64,000 nt of DNA from Desmospora profundinema (GTDB lineage Bacteria > Bacillota > Bacilli > Thermoactinomycetales > DSM-45169): the NCBI RefSeq assembly GCF_031454155.1, contig NZ_JAVDQG010000005.1:1-64000 (forward strand). The letters are read 5' to 3'. The notes beneath the pieces are model-generated. The model ran no database searches. It was not told where the DNA came from and saw only the letters and a program-made list of their open reading frames with translations. Shown here one piece after another: positions 1-9,555 of the stretch. A program made the translations under genes and the position numbers. How positions within the stretch are numbered: the stretch's first letter is position 1; each line of letters starts with the position of its first letter.

Positions 1-176
1 TTTACGTGGAGGGAGGCTTGGTTTTCCGGCGGAGTCGACTCTGCCACGCATGGAGCGAAGACGGAAAACCAAGCCGACCGACTTGTCCGCGTAAAACCTG
101 AAGGGGCACTAGATGGTCTCTGGTAAAACACCGGGTCCCTGTTGAAGCCGCTGTTAGGATAGCGGCTCCTTTTTCT
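1..176 (+). ncRNA. 3' part of a structured non-coding RNA (6S-like?)
   Basis: No protein is encoded here, but the plus strand folds strongly. Bases 1-10 pair with 87-97 (one G-U), and after an internal loop a perfect 13-bp stem pairs 16-28 with 61-73. The apical part holds a smaller hairpin around the palindrome GAGTCGACTC. An intrinsic terminator follows at 146-176. A long rod with an internal loop, ended by its own terminator, resembles 6S RNA, and 6S genes occur near this chromosomal region in Bacillus. The 5' half lies outside the window, so the family cannot be fixed. Structure is seen; the 6S identity is inference. Confidence 0.4.
146..176 (+). terminator. Intrinsic terminator of the structured RNA
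   Basis: AGCCGCT pairs with AGCGGCT across an 8-base loop and is followed by a T-run. It ends plus-strand transcription, opposite to the apt/recJ strand. Confidence 0.7.
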
Positions 177-217
177 CTCCTGCTTTTGATCCTCTTTCTT
201 CAACAACCTCCCGATAT

Positions 218-275
218 AAAAAACACCCCCTCAGCAGATGATTCTACGGGTATTCCCGTATCTGCTAAGGGAGTG
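218..275 (-). terminator. Terminator downstream of apt
   Basis: On the minus strand a stem with arms CACTCCCTT-AGCAGA / TCTGCT-GAGGGGGTG and an inner TACGGG/CCCGTA hairpin is followed by a T-run. It isolates apt from whatever lies beyond, so apt is the last gene of its transcript here. Confidence 0.7.
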
Positions 276-299
276 CAGGCCTTATCGTTCGATTTTTGC

Positions 300-815
300 T
301 TAATACTGAACCAAGGTGAAAATATCGAGATCCCCAGGCAATTTTTCCCGTCCGTTAAGATAGGTGAGCTCGATCACGAACGCCGCTCCCACCACCTCGG
401 CTCCCAGTTCATTAACTAGGTTTAAGGTGGCTTGGATCGTTCCTCCGGTGGCGAGCAGGTCGTCCACAATCAGGATCCGCTGTCCCGCTTGAATGGCATC
501 GCGGTGGATGGCCAGCCGATCTTTTCCGTATTCAAGACTGTAACCGGTTTCGACCGTTTCGGCGGGCAATTTCCCTGCCTTGCGCACAGGGATGAAACCC
601 ACGCCCAACGCGTAAGCCAACGGCGTCCCCACCACAAAGCCACGGGCCTCCGGACCGACGATCAGATCCACTTGCTGTTCCCTGATTTTTTCCGCCATGC
701 GGTCGATCGCCGCTCGAAAAGCGGGACCGTCCTTCAACAGAGTGGTGATATCCTTGAAACGAACTCCCGGTTGAGGAAAATCCTCGATTACCCGGATTTT
801 GTCTTTGAAATCCAT
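300..815 (-). CDS. apt: Adenine phosphoribosyltransferase
   Basis: Purine salvage enzyme that makes AMP from adenine and PRPP in the cytoplasm. The 171-residue length is standard. The PRPP-binding loop [10 protein letters not shown] is at residues 117-126, and the N-terminal GPEARGF segment typical of Apt is at 54-60. A GAGGAG ribosome binding site sits about 9 bases before the ATG. The start overlaps the last 28 bases of recJ, so the two are co-transcribed and probably translationally coupled, as in Bacillus where recJ-apt are neighbours. A strong terminator follows immediately, so the relA gene that follows apt in Bacillus is not part of this transcript. Confidence 0.95.
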   Translation of the reverse strand: MDFKDKIRVIEDFPQPGVRFKDITTLLKDGPAFRAAIDRMAEKIREQQVDLIVGPEARGFVVGTPLAYALGVGFIPVRKAGKLPAETVETGYSLEYGKDRLAIHRDAIQAGQRILIVDDLLATGGTIQATLNLVNELGAEVVGAAFVIELTYLNGREKLPGDLDIFTLVQY

Positions 816-3166
816 AACTCTGCGCCTCCTCTATGGGCTGGCTCCGAACGAACCGAATCAATATAAGTGCACAGATCACGCGTCGAAGAATAAACAAAAC
901 ACTGCTGCACCTCTTCCCGCTCCTGCTGCCTCCGATAACGGGAAGAGGCGGACAAGGGGCGTTTCTCCGCCTGCGGGGCAAGTGTAAGCCGTCCGTTCTC
1001 CCTGCGCACAAAGTCCAACTCCTCAAATACCTGTAGCATAAAGCCGATTCCCTTGACCGACATTCCCGTCATTCGGGCGAGCCGATCCAAATCCCGGGGA
1101 ATACGCAGCTCCCCCACTTTCATCATAGCCCCGTACAGCTGTTTGAAATGCTCCCGTTCCGGTGCACGGGAAGGTCCATCCCAATCCGCATCTCCATAGG
1201 CGAAGTAGATCCGTTCCAGTCGATCCAACCCCCGGAACCACTTTTCAGCAACCGTTAGGCTCGGCGGCATATGAATCAGAACCAGGTATCGTACAAGTTC
1301 GTCTCCTCGCTCGTATGTCTTCAGGGACTCCCAGGATCGAACCATCGCGGCTAATCCGGATTCCCACCAGACCGGCTTTCCTCCGTCATAGAGAAACAAG
1401 GTTTCCGGACGGTCCGCCAACGCCCGTAATCGTTCCCGTTGATCCGTGTTACTGCGCCAATCGAAAACCTGCATATGTGGAACTGCCACATCCCGGATCA
1501 GGAACTGAGGGATTCGCCGCTGATTCCATTCGTTGATCGACAACTCACCCAACAATTCCGGATGGGATTGAGGCGTGATCTCCTCCGCCAGGTCACCCAT
1601 GCGGAACCCGACTGCATCCAGAGAAGAGCCGTTCTGCTCCAACATGATTTTCAGGTGGTTTTTATCCCGCCCGATCCGTTGAATCCGACCCAAGCCGACA
1701 CCGGTCAGGCGGAAGCGGGGAGTCGGGTTTCCCATGCCGTATGGGGCCAGCTTTTCGATGGATTCAATCAGGGGGAGATCTACCTCTGTCAATGACAGAT
1801 CCGAATCCACTACTGACAACGGAGTATAATCCTCCTCCGTGAGCCATTCACCGGCCAGACGATCGAGATGTCGATGGAATGCGGACAGGTTTTCCCGTGG
1901 CAAGGTCATTCCCGCTGCCATCGTATGCCCCCCATAATGGGATAGACACTGGCTACATGCGGTCAGGGCCTGAAACATGTCAAACCCGGTAATGCTGCGG
2001 GCCGATCCTTTGGCCATCCCCGTCTCCTCATCGATTCCCAGGACAATGGTGGGACGATAATAGCGTTCCACCAAGCGGGAGGCGACGATCCCGATTACGC
2101 CCACGTTCCAGTTTGGGGCGGCCACCAGAATAAAGCGGCAATTGGCTTCGGGATCCGTCTCCACCTGGGCGATGGCTTCGGCGGCGATCGATTCCACCAG
2201 CTGCTGCCGCTCCCGGTTCATCCGATCCAATTCTTCCGCGATCAGTCGGGCTTGATCCCCATCATCCGTCAGCATCAGTTCCACCGCCCGCCCCGCCGTA
2301 TCCAGGCGTCCGCTGGCGTTGATCCGGGGGCCCAGGGAGAATCCCACATGGCCGGCCCCCACTTCCCCGTCGATTCCGGATGCCTCCACCAGAGCCGTCA
2401 TCCCCGTCGATGGAAAGCGGTTCATCGCCTCCAAACCCCGGGCGGCCAAAATCCGATTTTCTTCCATCAGCGGAACCAAATCCGCGATGGTTCCCAGAGC
2501 GGCCAGTTCCCATCCGTCATCGGGCGGTTCTCCCAGCAGGGCGTGGCAGAGTTTGAAGGCTACCCCCACACCTGCCAGTAGATCGAAGGGATAGGAACAA
2601 TCCGGTTTCTTGGGATTAATCACCGCCAGTGCCTTAGGCAACACTGCTGGGGGTTCATGGTGATCCGTGATGATCAGATCCAGTCCCAACTCTCTGGCAT
2701 AGGCCGCCTGCTCCACCGCACTGATCCCGGTATCGACGGTGACCATCAAGCCGACGCCTTCCGTTTTCGCTCGGGTCAGAGCCTGCTGGTTCAGTCCATA
2801 ACCTTCGGTAAACCGGTTGGGTATGTAATAATCCACATCGGCTTCCATTCGACGAAAAACCCGCATCATGAGGCTGGTGCTGGTCACTCCATCTGCATCG
2901 TAATCGCCGTAGATGCGGATTTTCTCCCCCCTGTCCAGGGCTTGCCTAATCCGTTCCACCGCCCGGTCCATCCCGTCCAGCAAAAAGGGATCGTGAAGGT
3001 CATCGACACTGGCACGTAAAAAACGTCGGGCAGCCTCCGGCTCACTCAACCCGCGGTTGATTAACAATCGGGCGACCAACGGATGTAGATCCAGCGCTTT
3101 CGCCAATTCTGTGACACGTGTCGCTTCCCCATCGGAAAGGCGCCATCGCGTCTTGGATTGTAGCAT
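788..3166 (-). CDS. recJ: Single-stranded-DNA-specific exonuclease RecJ
   Basis: 5'-3' single-strand DNA exonuclease used in recombinational repair and mismatch repair. The 792-residue protein carries the DHH phosphoesterase motifs DYDADG (residues 88-93) and TDHHE (167-171), and the DHHA1 motif GGHTMAAG (412-419), followed by the OB-fold and the C-terminal extension found in Bacillales RecJ. The start chosen is the ATG at 3166, which has GAGGTGA upstream; the frame is open for another 49 codons but that extension covers the repeat at 3189-3329 and has no ribosome binding site. The 3' end overlaps apt. Confidence 0.95.
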   Translation of the reverse strand: MLQSKTRWRLSDGEATRVTELAKALDLHPLVARLLINRGLSEPEAARRFLRASVDDLHDPFLLDGMDRAVERIRQALDRGEKIRIYGDYDADGVTSTSLMMRVFRRMEADVDYYIPNRFTEGYGLNQQALTRAKTEGVGLMVTVDTGISAVEQAAYARELGLDLIITDHHEPPAVLPKALAVINPKKPDCSYPFDLLAGVGVAFKLCHALLGEPPDDGWELAALGTIADLVPLMEENRILAARGLEAMNRFPSTGMTALVEASGIDGEVGAGHVGFSLGPRINASGRLDTAGRAVELMLTDDGDQARLIAEELDRMNRERQQLVESIAAEAIAQVETDPEANCRFILVAAPNWNVGVIGIVASRLVERYYRPTIVLGIDEETGMAKGSARSITGFDMFQALTACSQCLSHYGGHTMAAGMTLPRENLSAFHRHLDRLAGEWLTEEDYTPLSVVDSDLSLTEVDLPLIESIEKLAPYGMGNPTPRFRLTGVGLGRIQRIGRDKNHLKIMLEQNGSSLDAVGFRMGDLAEEITPQSHPELLGELSINEWNQRRIPQFLIRDVAVPHMQVFDWRSNTDQRERLRALADRPETLFLYDGGKPVWWESGLAAMVRSWESLKTYERGDELVRYLVLIHMPPSLTVAEKWFRGLDRLERIYFAYGDADWDGPSRAPEREHFKQLYGAMMKVGELRIPRDLDRLARMTGMSVKGIGFMLQVFEELDFVRRENGRLTLAPQAEKRPLSASSRYRRQQEREEVQQCFVYSSTRDLCTYIDSVRSEPAHRGGAELWISKTKSG

Positions 3167-3188
3167 GGGGTCACCTCGCTTAGCACTA

Positions 3189-3329
3189 GGACGTGTCTGA
3201 ACAATCTGTAGGGCGAGATCCCGGGACGGTATGGCTGTCTTCGATTCGTTGCAAAAGAGCGCAAAGGCGAACCAAAAGCCATACCGACCCTTCTTTTTCT
3301 CACGGAAAATCAAATGACGAGACAGGCCC
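3189..3329. repeat. TA-flanked miniature repeat (MITE-like), copy 1
   Basis: A 141-bp non-coding segment starts with GGACGTGTCTGAACAAT and ends with the complement of GGGCCTGTCTCGTC, so its ends are imperfect inverted repeats. It is directly flanked by TA on both sides. The same two end sequences recur at 57766-57838, again between TA dinucleotides, and one end recurs at 56728-56744. TA flanks suit elements moved by IS630/Tc1-type transposases (inference). It lies between a candidate recJ promoter (TATAAT at 3368-3373 on the minus strand) and the recJ start. Confidence 0.55.
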
Positions 3330-3417
3330 TAAGCATCTTCGTTCCCAAGTCTCGCTATGCCGCCTATCATTATAGCACACAAACTTCATCCCCAGGCAAA
3401 AGGACCACCTGTCCTCC

Positions 3418-4332
3418 CTATTTTTCGGAGGAATGGCCCCGCTCCCCTTTATAGGGATTGATGTGAACCATCACGTCGGATACGTGATCATGTCCCTCCA
3501 CTAAAGCGGTCTTCACCCGTTTCCCGATCCCATGTCCTTCCTCCACGGTGATATGAGGCTCTACCGCTATCTTGACATCCACGATGACATAAAAGCCATG
3601 CTCCCGGGCCAACAATTCATCCACCCGTTTCACCCCCTGGACGGATGCCGCCGTCTCCACCAGTTCGGCAGCATCTTCCTCGTGCAGGACATGGTCCAAT
3701 GTGGTGTGAATCGATTCCTTGGCCAAATGAAAAGCCATACGCAGCACTAACAGGGAGACAAAGATCCCCGCGATTGCATCCAAATAAACCAACTGGCCGA
3801 TTCCCAACCATTGACCCAGGATCGCTCCCCCGATCCCGATCAGTGCGGCCAGAGAAGAGTATACATCGGAACGGTGCTCCCAGGCATTGGCGATAATCGC
3901 CTGACTGCCGATCCGCTTGCCCAACCGGTATTTGTACTGGAACATCGCTTCCTTGGCCACAATGGAAACCGCTGCGGCCACCACTGCCAGCCATCCTGGA
4001 GCGGTCACCTCTTCAAACAGCGACTCGAAGGAACCGCGGCCAATCTCGAAACCGACCATTGCCAGGATCACCGATACGATAATGGCGGCAACCGATTCCG
4101 CCTTCCCGTGACCATACGGATGATCCTGATCCGGAGGCTCTTGAGCTACCCGGACCCCGATCAATACCGCCAGCGAACCCGCCACGTCGGAAGCCGAATG
4201 GACAGCATCTGCCACCAGAGCGCGGCTGTCGGCGATTACACCGACCACACCCTTGAGGATGGCCAGTATCAAATTTCCCACGATTCCCACCCAAGCACCG
4301 GTTTCCGCTTGGCGCATCTCCTTGGCTTTCAT
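3418..4332 (-). CDS. Cation diffusion facilitator (CDF) family metal exporter
   Basis: Membrane antiporter that exports divalent metal ions such as Zn, Fe or Mn in exchange for protons. The 304 residues show the CDF layout: several hydrophobic helices, the HS..D motif around ALVADAVHSASDVAG in helix 2, a second DH.YGHGKAE motif after helix 3, and a cytoplasmic C-terminal domain ending in the VMVHINP segment. The ATG at 4332 has GGAGGAGAGG upstream and is preferred over an in-frame GTG 18 bases earlier. The gene sits alone between secF and recJ. The metal cannot be told from the sequence. Confidence 0.88.
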   Translation of the reverse strand: MKAKEMRQAETGAWVGIVGNLILAILKGVVGVIADSRALVADAVHSASDVAGSLAVLIGVRVAQEPPDQDHPYGHGKAESVAAIIVSVILAMVGFEIGRGSFESLFEEVTAPGWLAVVAAAVSIVAKEAMFQYKYRLGKRIGSQAIIANAWEHRSDVYSSLAALIGIGGAILGQWLGIGQLVYLDAIAGIFVSLLVLRMAFHLAKESIHTTLDHVLHEEDAAELVETAASVQGVKRVDELLAREHGFYVIVDVKIAVEPHITVEEGHGIGKRVKTALVEGHDHVSDVMVHINPYKGERGHSSEK

Positions 4333-4464
4333 CGCCCTCTCCTCCACCACCGCAAAGCCGCGGGGTAGCGCCCGCGGCTGTTGCTGTCATCGTGAAACCC
4401 GGGAACAAAGGGACCCAGGTGCGACTGGTGCTGGTCATTCCAGTCCTGTCGCAAACCGTTTTCT

Positions 4465-5385
4465 CTATTCAGTCACGGCCTTCGCTTTCAGTTTTTCCCG
4501 TTCCATCGATTTCCATTTCCAGGTGATCCATACCTGACTAGCCACGAAGACGGAGGAGTAAATCCCGGCAAACAGACCCAGCAACAGAGCCAATGAGAAA
4601 TAACGGATGCTCTCCCCGCCAAAAGCGAACAAGGCCGCAGCGGCGAAGATCACGGTCAGACCCGTGTTGATGGACCGAACCAGCGTTTGTTGCAAACTAC
4701 GGTTGACCGCTTCCTTCAAATCTTCCCAGCGTTTCGGTTGCTCTATCTCGATATTTTCCCGGATGCGGTCAAAAACAACGATGGTATCGTTCACCGAATA
4801 ACCGACGATGGTAAGAACCGCCGCCACGAACACCAGGTCCACCTCCCACTGGAAGATGGAAAAGATGCCAATGACAAACAGCGCATCATGAAACAGGGCC
4901 AACACCGCTGTCATGGCAAAACGGTATTCAAAGCGGATCGTCACATACAAGATAATCCCCACCGAGGCGATTAAAACCGAGATCATGGCGTTTTTGGCCA
5001 ATTCCCGCCCGACGATCGGATCCACCGTCTGTTCGTTGACCGCCACCTGCTCTCCGAATTTCTCCCGAAATTGGTCGCGGATTTCATTTACTTTCTCCAC
5101 TTCCAGATTTTCATCGGTCCGAAAAACGAGCAGCTCATTTTCGTTTCCGGCTTTGCGGATGCTGGGATTTTCATATCCCAACTTCTCCAGGATCGCTCTT
5201 CCTTCCTCCAGATCAAATTCCTGACCGATACTGACATCCACCCGTGAACCGCTGACAAAATCGACGCCCAGGTTCAGGCCTTGAATCAACAGGGAAGCGA
5301 TCCCCAGCAGGAGGATGGAAGCGGACAGGATGAAAAAAAGCTTCCGCTTACCCACAAAGTCAAACTTAAAGTTCACCGATCTCAT
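4465..5385 (-). CDS. secF: Protein translocase subunit SecF
   Basis: Partner of SecD in the SecDF complex, an RND-type proton-driven machine that aids protein export through SecYEG. At 306 residues it has the SecF plan: one N-terminal helix, an extracytoplasmic domain (about residues 40-135), then five helices with the GYSVNDTIVVFDRIREN motif near residue 195. The start lies inside the end of secD (20-base overlap), so the two are translated from one message. In Bacillus the genes are fused into secDF; here they are separate. Confidence 0.95.
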   Translation of the reverse strand: MRSVNFKFDFVGKRKLFFILSASILLLGIASLLIQGLNLGVDFVSGSRVDVSIGQEFDLEEGRAILEKLGYENPSIRKAGNENELLVFRTDENLEVEKVNEIRDQFREKFGEQVAVNEQTVDPIVGRELAKNAMISVLIASVGIILYVTIRFEYRFAMTAVLALFHDALFVIGIFSIFQWEVDLVFVAAVLTIVGYSVNDTIVVFDRIRENIEIEQPKRWEDLKEAVNRSLQQTLVRSINTGLTVIFAAAALFAFGGESIRYFSLALLLGLFAGIYSSVFVASQVWITWKWKSMEREKLKAKAVTE

Positions 5386-6607
5386 CCTCCTTCACCGCGT
5401 ACCAGCCCGGCTTTCGGAATAAACCGGATCGCACCAGCAGATTCATCAGCAACCGCGACAAGGCGACTGCGGTCAGGAAGCTGACGACGATGCCCACGAT
5501 CAGCGCGACGGCAAAGCCGCGCACACCGGCGGTCCCGAAGTAAAAGAGAACCGCCGCCGCCAAAATGGTCGTCACGTTGGCATCGAAGATCGTGAGGAAG
5601 GAACGACGGGAACCGGATTTGTTGGCGGATGTGACGCTCTTTCCCAATCGCATCTCGTCTTTGATCCGCTCATACATGATGATATTGGCATCCACCGCCA
5701 TTCCCACCCCCAAAATGAAGGCCGCAATTCCGGGCAGGGTCAGGGTGACATTCAGAAGGTTGAAGGTCAAGAGTACCAGATACCCGTATGTAATCAGCGT
5801 GATTACCGCCACCAATCCGGGCAAGCGGTAATATCCGATCATAAAGATGAAGATGATGGCGATTCCGTAAAGCCCCGCCACCAGGCTTTGCTGCAATGAG
5901 ACTGCTCCCAGGCTGGAATCCACGGCAAAACTCTGAATTTCACTCAATTCCACCGGCAACGCGCCCGCATTCAGCAGTTCAGCCAGCTCCTGAGCCTCTT
6001 CGGCGGTGAAATTACCGCTGATTTGGGCCCGTCCATCGGAAATGATGTTTCGGATTACAGGAGCGCTTAACTCATTGTCATCCAAATAAATGGGAACCGG
6101 TTGGTTCAGATATTCCCGTGTTAGGTCGGCAAATTTGTTGGCATCCTTAAACCGCACACTTACAACCGGCCTACCGTTTTCATCATAATCTTGGCGGGCT
6201 CCGCCGGGAGATAAATCGGTCCCGCGCATCAAAACCTCTTCCCCGTCAGGAGCGCGAAACGTCAGGACAGCCGGTGTCCCCAAAACCTCCCGGGCTCGGT
6301 CAGGGTCATCCACCCCCGCTAACTGCACCCGGATTCGATCCGGCTCTTCCACGGTGATCTGCGGCTCCGTCACCCCCAGAACATCGATCCGCTCACTGAC
6401 AGCCCGTGAAGCGTCGGACAACACTTGTTCGTTGATTTGCTGTCCTTTTTCCAACGGTTTAGCTTGATACAACACCTCGAAACCACCCTGCAAATCAAGC
6501 CCCAGGGTAATCCCCCTAGCAACATCCAAGCTGGTGGCGGCCACCGTAGCCAGGATAGCGATGACCAACAGGGAGAAGAGAACGATTCTTCCCTTGCGAA
6601 CCCTCAT
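5366..6607 (-). CDS. secD: Protein translocase subunit SecD
   Basis: Membrane component that pulls exported proteins across the membrane using the proton gradient. The 413-residue protein has an N-terminal helix, the conserved GLDLQGG motif at residues 36-42, the extracytoplasmic P1 region including the LTFRAPDGEE segment, and C-terminal helices with LGVGMAVDANIIMYERIKDE, the SecD signature. It is shorter than E. coli SecD (615 residues), as is common in Firmicutes. It is the first gene of secD-secF, downstream of comN as in Bacillus. Confidence 0.95.
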   Translation of the reverse strand: MRVRKGRIVLFSLLVIAILATVAATSLDVARGITLGLDLQGGFEVLYQAKPLEKGQQINEQVLSDASRAVSERIDVLGVTEPQITVEEPDRIRVQLAGVDDPDRAREVLGTPAVLTFRAPDGEEVLMRGTDLSPGGARQDYDENGRPVVSVRFKDANKFADLTREYLNQPVPIYLDDNELSAPVIRNIISDGRAQISGNFTAEEAQELAELLNAGALPVELSEIQSFAVDSSLGAVSLQQSLVAGLYGIAIIFIFMIGYYRLPGLVAVITLITYGYLVLLTFNLLNVTLTLPGIAAFILGVGMAVDANIIMYERIKDEMRLGKSVTSANKSGSRRSFLTIFDANVTTILAAAVLFYFGTAGVRGFAVALIVGIVVSFLTAVALSRLLMNLLVRSGLFRKPGWYAVKEDEIGEL

Positions 6608-6704
6608 GCTGACGCTCCTCCTTCATTTTCGAAGACAACCAACCCCATTATCCCAACTCCCACAGGGCATGTCAATTTATACCGAAACGAAAAACCCGGG
6701 CCAA

Positions 6705-7004
6705 TTAACGGTCCGGGTTTTTATATACACTTACCATCAGCCAGTTCATAAACCGCGTCGCCTTCAGCGACATGATGTCGTTCACCAGGCGGTTGAGCCG
6801 GGGCCACCCCCGGCGGTAATTTTCCGACACACAAGCCCATACTTGTTCGCCGGTCACATCTTCGTATCCATAATAGCGAAATTCCGCCGCCTTGCTGTTG
6901 CACAAATCCTCGATACACTGCATCAACTCGGATTCGCTCAACAATTCCACATTTTGTTGCCGCGCACGACTGACACGGCTGACTGGTTTTAACGTTTGGC
7001 GCAT
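6705..7004 (-). CDS. comN: Post-transcriptional regulator ComN family
   Basis: A 99-residue cytoplasmic protein of the ComN (YrzD) family, which in B. subtilis controls comE mRNA after transcription. The conserved core has ELMQCIEDLCNSKAAEF followed by W..V...Y..GWPRLNRLVNDIMSLKATRFMN. Its place between secD and a divergent spoVB is the same as in B. subtilis, which supports the name. The ATG at 7004 has GGGGGAGG 8 bases upstream; the frame is open to 7301 but upstream codons overlap the spoVB start region and lack a ribosome binding site. The regulatory role here is carried over from Bacillus. Confidence 0.82.
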   Translation of the reverse strand: MRQTLKPVSRVSRARQQNVELLSESELMQCIEDLCNSKAAEFRYYGYEDVTGEQVWACVSENYRRGWPRLNRLVNDIMSLKATRFMNWLMVSVYKNPDR

Positions 7005-7169
7005 CAAGCGATCCTCCCCCGTTTTCATCTCGGGACTTGTCCCTTCATTATACCTTTCTGGACGATCCCTTGAATACCTCTCACCCGACTCTTTTTCCTT
7101 TGTCATGTGAGACAGGGACAAGCGCATAGATTGTAGTACAAACCCTCGCGGAAAGGAAGGGGCCTCACC

Positions 7170-8744
7170 TTGACCAAGCAAACGTTTCTCCACGGCACGC
7201 TCATTCTGGTCGGGGCGGGATTTATCACCAAGGTGTTGGGATTCGTCTATCGGATCGCCCTCTCCCGGCTCATTGGTGACGAAGGGATGGGCCTCTTTCA
7301 AATGGCCTTTCCCATCTTGATTCTGATCCTGACCCTGACGACAGCGGGATTGCCTGTCGCCATCTCCAAGTTGGTATCGGAAGCGGAAGCTACCGGGGAC
7401 GAATCCCGAGTCCGTTCCATCTTGGTCGTCTCCCTGATCATTGTCACCGGTTTGGCCACCCTATTTACCATCCTGGTCATCGCAGCGGCCCCGTTGATTG
7501 CCCATACGCTCCTAACCGACAGCCGCGCATTGTACGCTTTGTGGGGAATTGCCCCTGTTATCCCGATCGTGGCGGTCTCCTCTGTGTTCCGGGGGTACTT
7601 TCAAGGTCGACAACATATGAATCCATATGCCGTCTCTCAAATTGTGGAGCAAGTGGTTCGGATTTTTACCGTCTTGCTCCTGGCACGTCTGCTTTTCCCG
7701 TATGGTGTGGAATATGCCGCCGCCGGAGCCATGATCGGGATGGTGATCGGCGAAGGAGCCGGCATGCTGATTCTCCTCCGGTCTTACCGGCGTGACCCCA
7801 AACGTCCGGCCCTTCGCTTTCCGATGCGAAACATCCGGGAAGGGTGGGATCATTTTGCCTCCACCACCAAACAGATGATGCGAATCACGATTCCCGTCAC
7901 CGCCAGCCGACTAGTGGGATCCCTCTCGTATGCGGTGGAACCGGTCGTCGTATCCCAGAGCCTCGCCCTCGCAGGGATTACTGTTGCCGCCTCTACCGCC
8001 TTGTACGGCCAATTGGAGGGAATGGCCATCCCATTAGTGTTTTTTCCTTCTTTCATTACCTATGCCCTGTCCGTCTCCCTCGTCCCCTCTATTTCCGAAG
8101 CGGCGGCCAAGGGACAGGTTCGGTTGGTGGAGCATCGGCTAAACCAGGCCATCCGCCTCTCCATGATCGTGGGAGGCCCCTGCGCCATCATCCTGTTTAT
8201 GCTGGCAGAGCCGTTAACCTTGCTCCTTTATCACAATAGTGATGTCGCACGGTTGCTTCAGATCATGTCCCCCTTCGCCCTCTTCCTGTATTTGCAGGGA
8301 CCCTTATCCGCCGTTCTGCAAGGGTTGGACAAAGCCAAGGACGCGATGCGTAACTCCATCTACGGTGCCGTGATCAAAACGGCGCTTATCTTCCTGTTGG
8401 GTTCCCAGCCGGCGTTAGGGATCGATGGAGTGGTGATGGCGATCAACTGCGGCATCATCATTGTCACCGCCCTTCATTTCATCAGTGTCATCCACTACGT
8501 CCCCTTCACACTGATGTTTTGGGACTGGGTGAAGCTCCTGCTGGCCGTGGCAGGGATGGGAACCGTTTTACATGTTGTCATGAATCGGGCGGATGGAACC
8601 TTGTTTGCCTCCGTTGGTCTGGCAATAGCCGTCAGTCTGATCACCTATGCCGCCTCCCTGATCTTCCTCGGTCTGCTGAAAAAAGAGGATGTTCAACGAG
8701 TGCCTTACGTAGGCAAATGGTTGTCCCCTCTGTTTCCCCGTTAA
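7170..8744 (+). CDS. spoVB: Stage V sporulation protein B (MATE/MurJ-like flippase family)
   Basis: Polytopic membrane protein of the MVF/MATE polysaccharide-flippase superfamily, needed for spore cortex synthesis in Bacillus, probably by moving lipid-linked precursors. The 524 residues form about 14 hydrophobic helices, starting TFLHGTLILVGAGFITKVLGFVYRI, the typical SpoVB opening with the RLIGDEGMGLFQMAFP segment. Translation starts at TTG 7170 after GGAAGGGG. It is divergent from comN and ends 4 bases inside the convergent DUF421 gene. Confidence 0.9.
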   Translation: MTKQTFLHGTLILVGAGFITKVLGFVYRIALSRLIGDEGMGLFQMAFPILILILTLTTAGLPVAISKLVSEAEATGDESRVRSILVVSLIIVTGLATLFTILVIAAAPLIAHTLLTDSRALYALWGIAPVIPIVAVSSVFRGYFQGRQHMNPYAVSQIVEQVVRIFTVLLLARLLFPYGVEYAAAGAMIGMVIGEGAGMLILLRSYRRDPKRPALRFPMRNIREGWDHFASTTKQMMRITIPVTASRLVGSLSYAVEPVVVSQSLALAGITVAASTALYGQLEGMAIPLVFFPSFITYALSVSLVPSISEAAAKGQVRLVEHRLNQAIRLSMIVGGPCAIILFMLAEPLTLLLYHNSDVARLLQIMSPFALFLYLQGPLSAVLQGLDKAKDAMRNSIYGAVIKTALIFLLGSQPALGIDGVVMAINCGIIIVTALHFISVIHYVPFTLMFWDWVKLLLAVAGMGTVLHVVMNRADGTLFASVGLAIAVSLITYAASLIFLGLLKKEDVQRVPYVGKWLSPLFPR

Positions 8745-9430
8745 TCTTCCCGTGGATCGATGTAAAAACGGCCGTTTTCGTCGATGCTGGCAAAAAAAAC
8801 ATCCTTGAGGTTGGGATAGCCGTAACGAAGCAGCTGCTCCATCAACCAGGATCGGTCTTTTTTTAAATCCTCCAAAGCATCCTCCTGTACTTTACCGTCA
8901 ATCACCACCGGAACCGGCAGTCTGGACAGTCGATCCACCTCGCCGAAGTAATCTCCTTTGGTCAACGGCAAATGCTCTTCCTTTGGAAAAACGCTCAGTT
9001 TCCCTGACGGCTCCAGAATGGCGAATTCCACGTCCGCCACATTGGATATGTTTTTTTCCCTCAACTGAACCATCAAATCTTCCATGTTGTAGCGCTGTTT
9101 CCGCATCTCCTTTTCCTGCACCTTGCCATTGCTGATCAAGATGGAGGGTTTTCCTTCCACCACGGCGCGAATTCGTGAGCTCTTCAAGGTCACCAATGCC
9201 AAAAAAACCTGTGCACCCAGCATCGTCACCATCGGGATAATCCCGTGAATCACGGGGATTTTGGGGTCTTGAATGGAAATGACGGCAAAATCGGCAATCA
9301 TGATGGACACCACCAAATCAAACACGGACAGCTTGCCGATCTCCCTTTTTCCCATTAGACGCATCACCAAGAGGACGAAGAAATAGACAAACAAAGAACG
9401 TAAAAAGATTGTCCATATATCCACCGCCAT
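8741..9430 (-). CDS. DUF421 membrane protein (YrbG/YetF family)
   Basis: A 229-residue protein with three N-terminal membrane helices (about residues 7-75) and a cytoplasmic part with the SILISNGKVQEKEMRKQRYNM-type DUF421 segment. The family is widespread in spore formers and some members affect spore germination, but the biochemical role is unknown. An ATG with GGGAGGGAA upstream starts it. It sits beside spoVB exactly where B. subtilis has yrbG. Confidence 0.85.
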   Translation of the reverse strand: MAVDIWTIFLRSLFVYFFVLLVMRLMGKREIGKLSVFDLVVSIMIADFAVISIQDPKIPVIHGIIPMVTMLGAQVFLALVTLKSSRIRAVVEGKPSILISNGKVQEKEMRKQRYNMEDLMVQLREKNISNVADVEFAILEPSGKLSVFPKEEHLPLTKGDYFGEVDRLSRLPVPVVIDGKVQEDALEDLKKDRSWLMEQLLRYGYPNLKDVFFASIDENGRFYIDPRED

Positions 9431-9465
9431 TTCCCTCCCTTGCTCGGTTTCTCTTACGGATCAGC

Positions 9466-9555
9466 CAAGTCTCGCCTTGGTCACTCGTTCCCAGGTCTCG
9501 CTTTGCACTAAAGCACAAGTCTCGCCTTAGTCACTCCGTTCCCAGGTCTCGCTTT
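9466..9555. repeat. Two-copy direct repeat of about 40 bp in intergenic DNA
   Basis: The unit runs CAAGTCTCGCCTTRGTCACT-C-GTTCCCAGGTCTCGCTTTG and occurs at 9466-9505 and again at 9516-9555, 50 bases apart. Related single copies of GTTCCCAAGTCTCGCTATG and CAAGTCTCGCTATGTTCCC occur at 3341-3359 and 54956-54974. All are in intergenic positions. Function unknown. Confidence 0.6.

Noticed and set aside
3167-3313. 49-codon N-terminal extension of RecJ
   Set aside because: It covers the MITE-like repeat, lacks a ribosome binding site, and RecJ homologues begin near the ATG at 3166.
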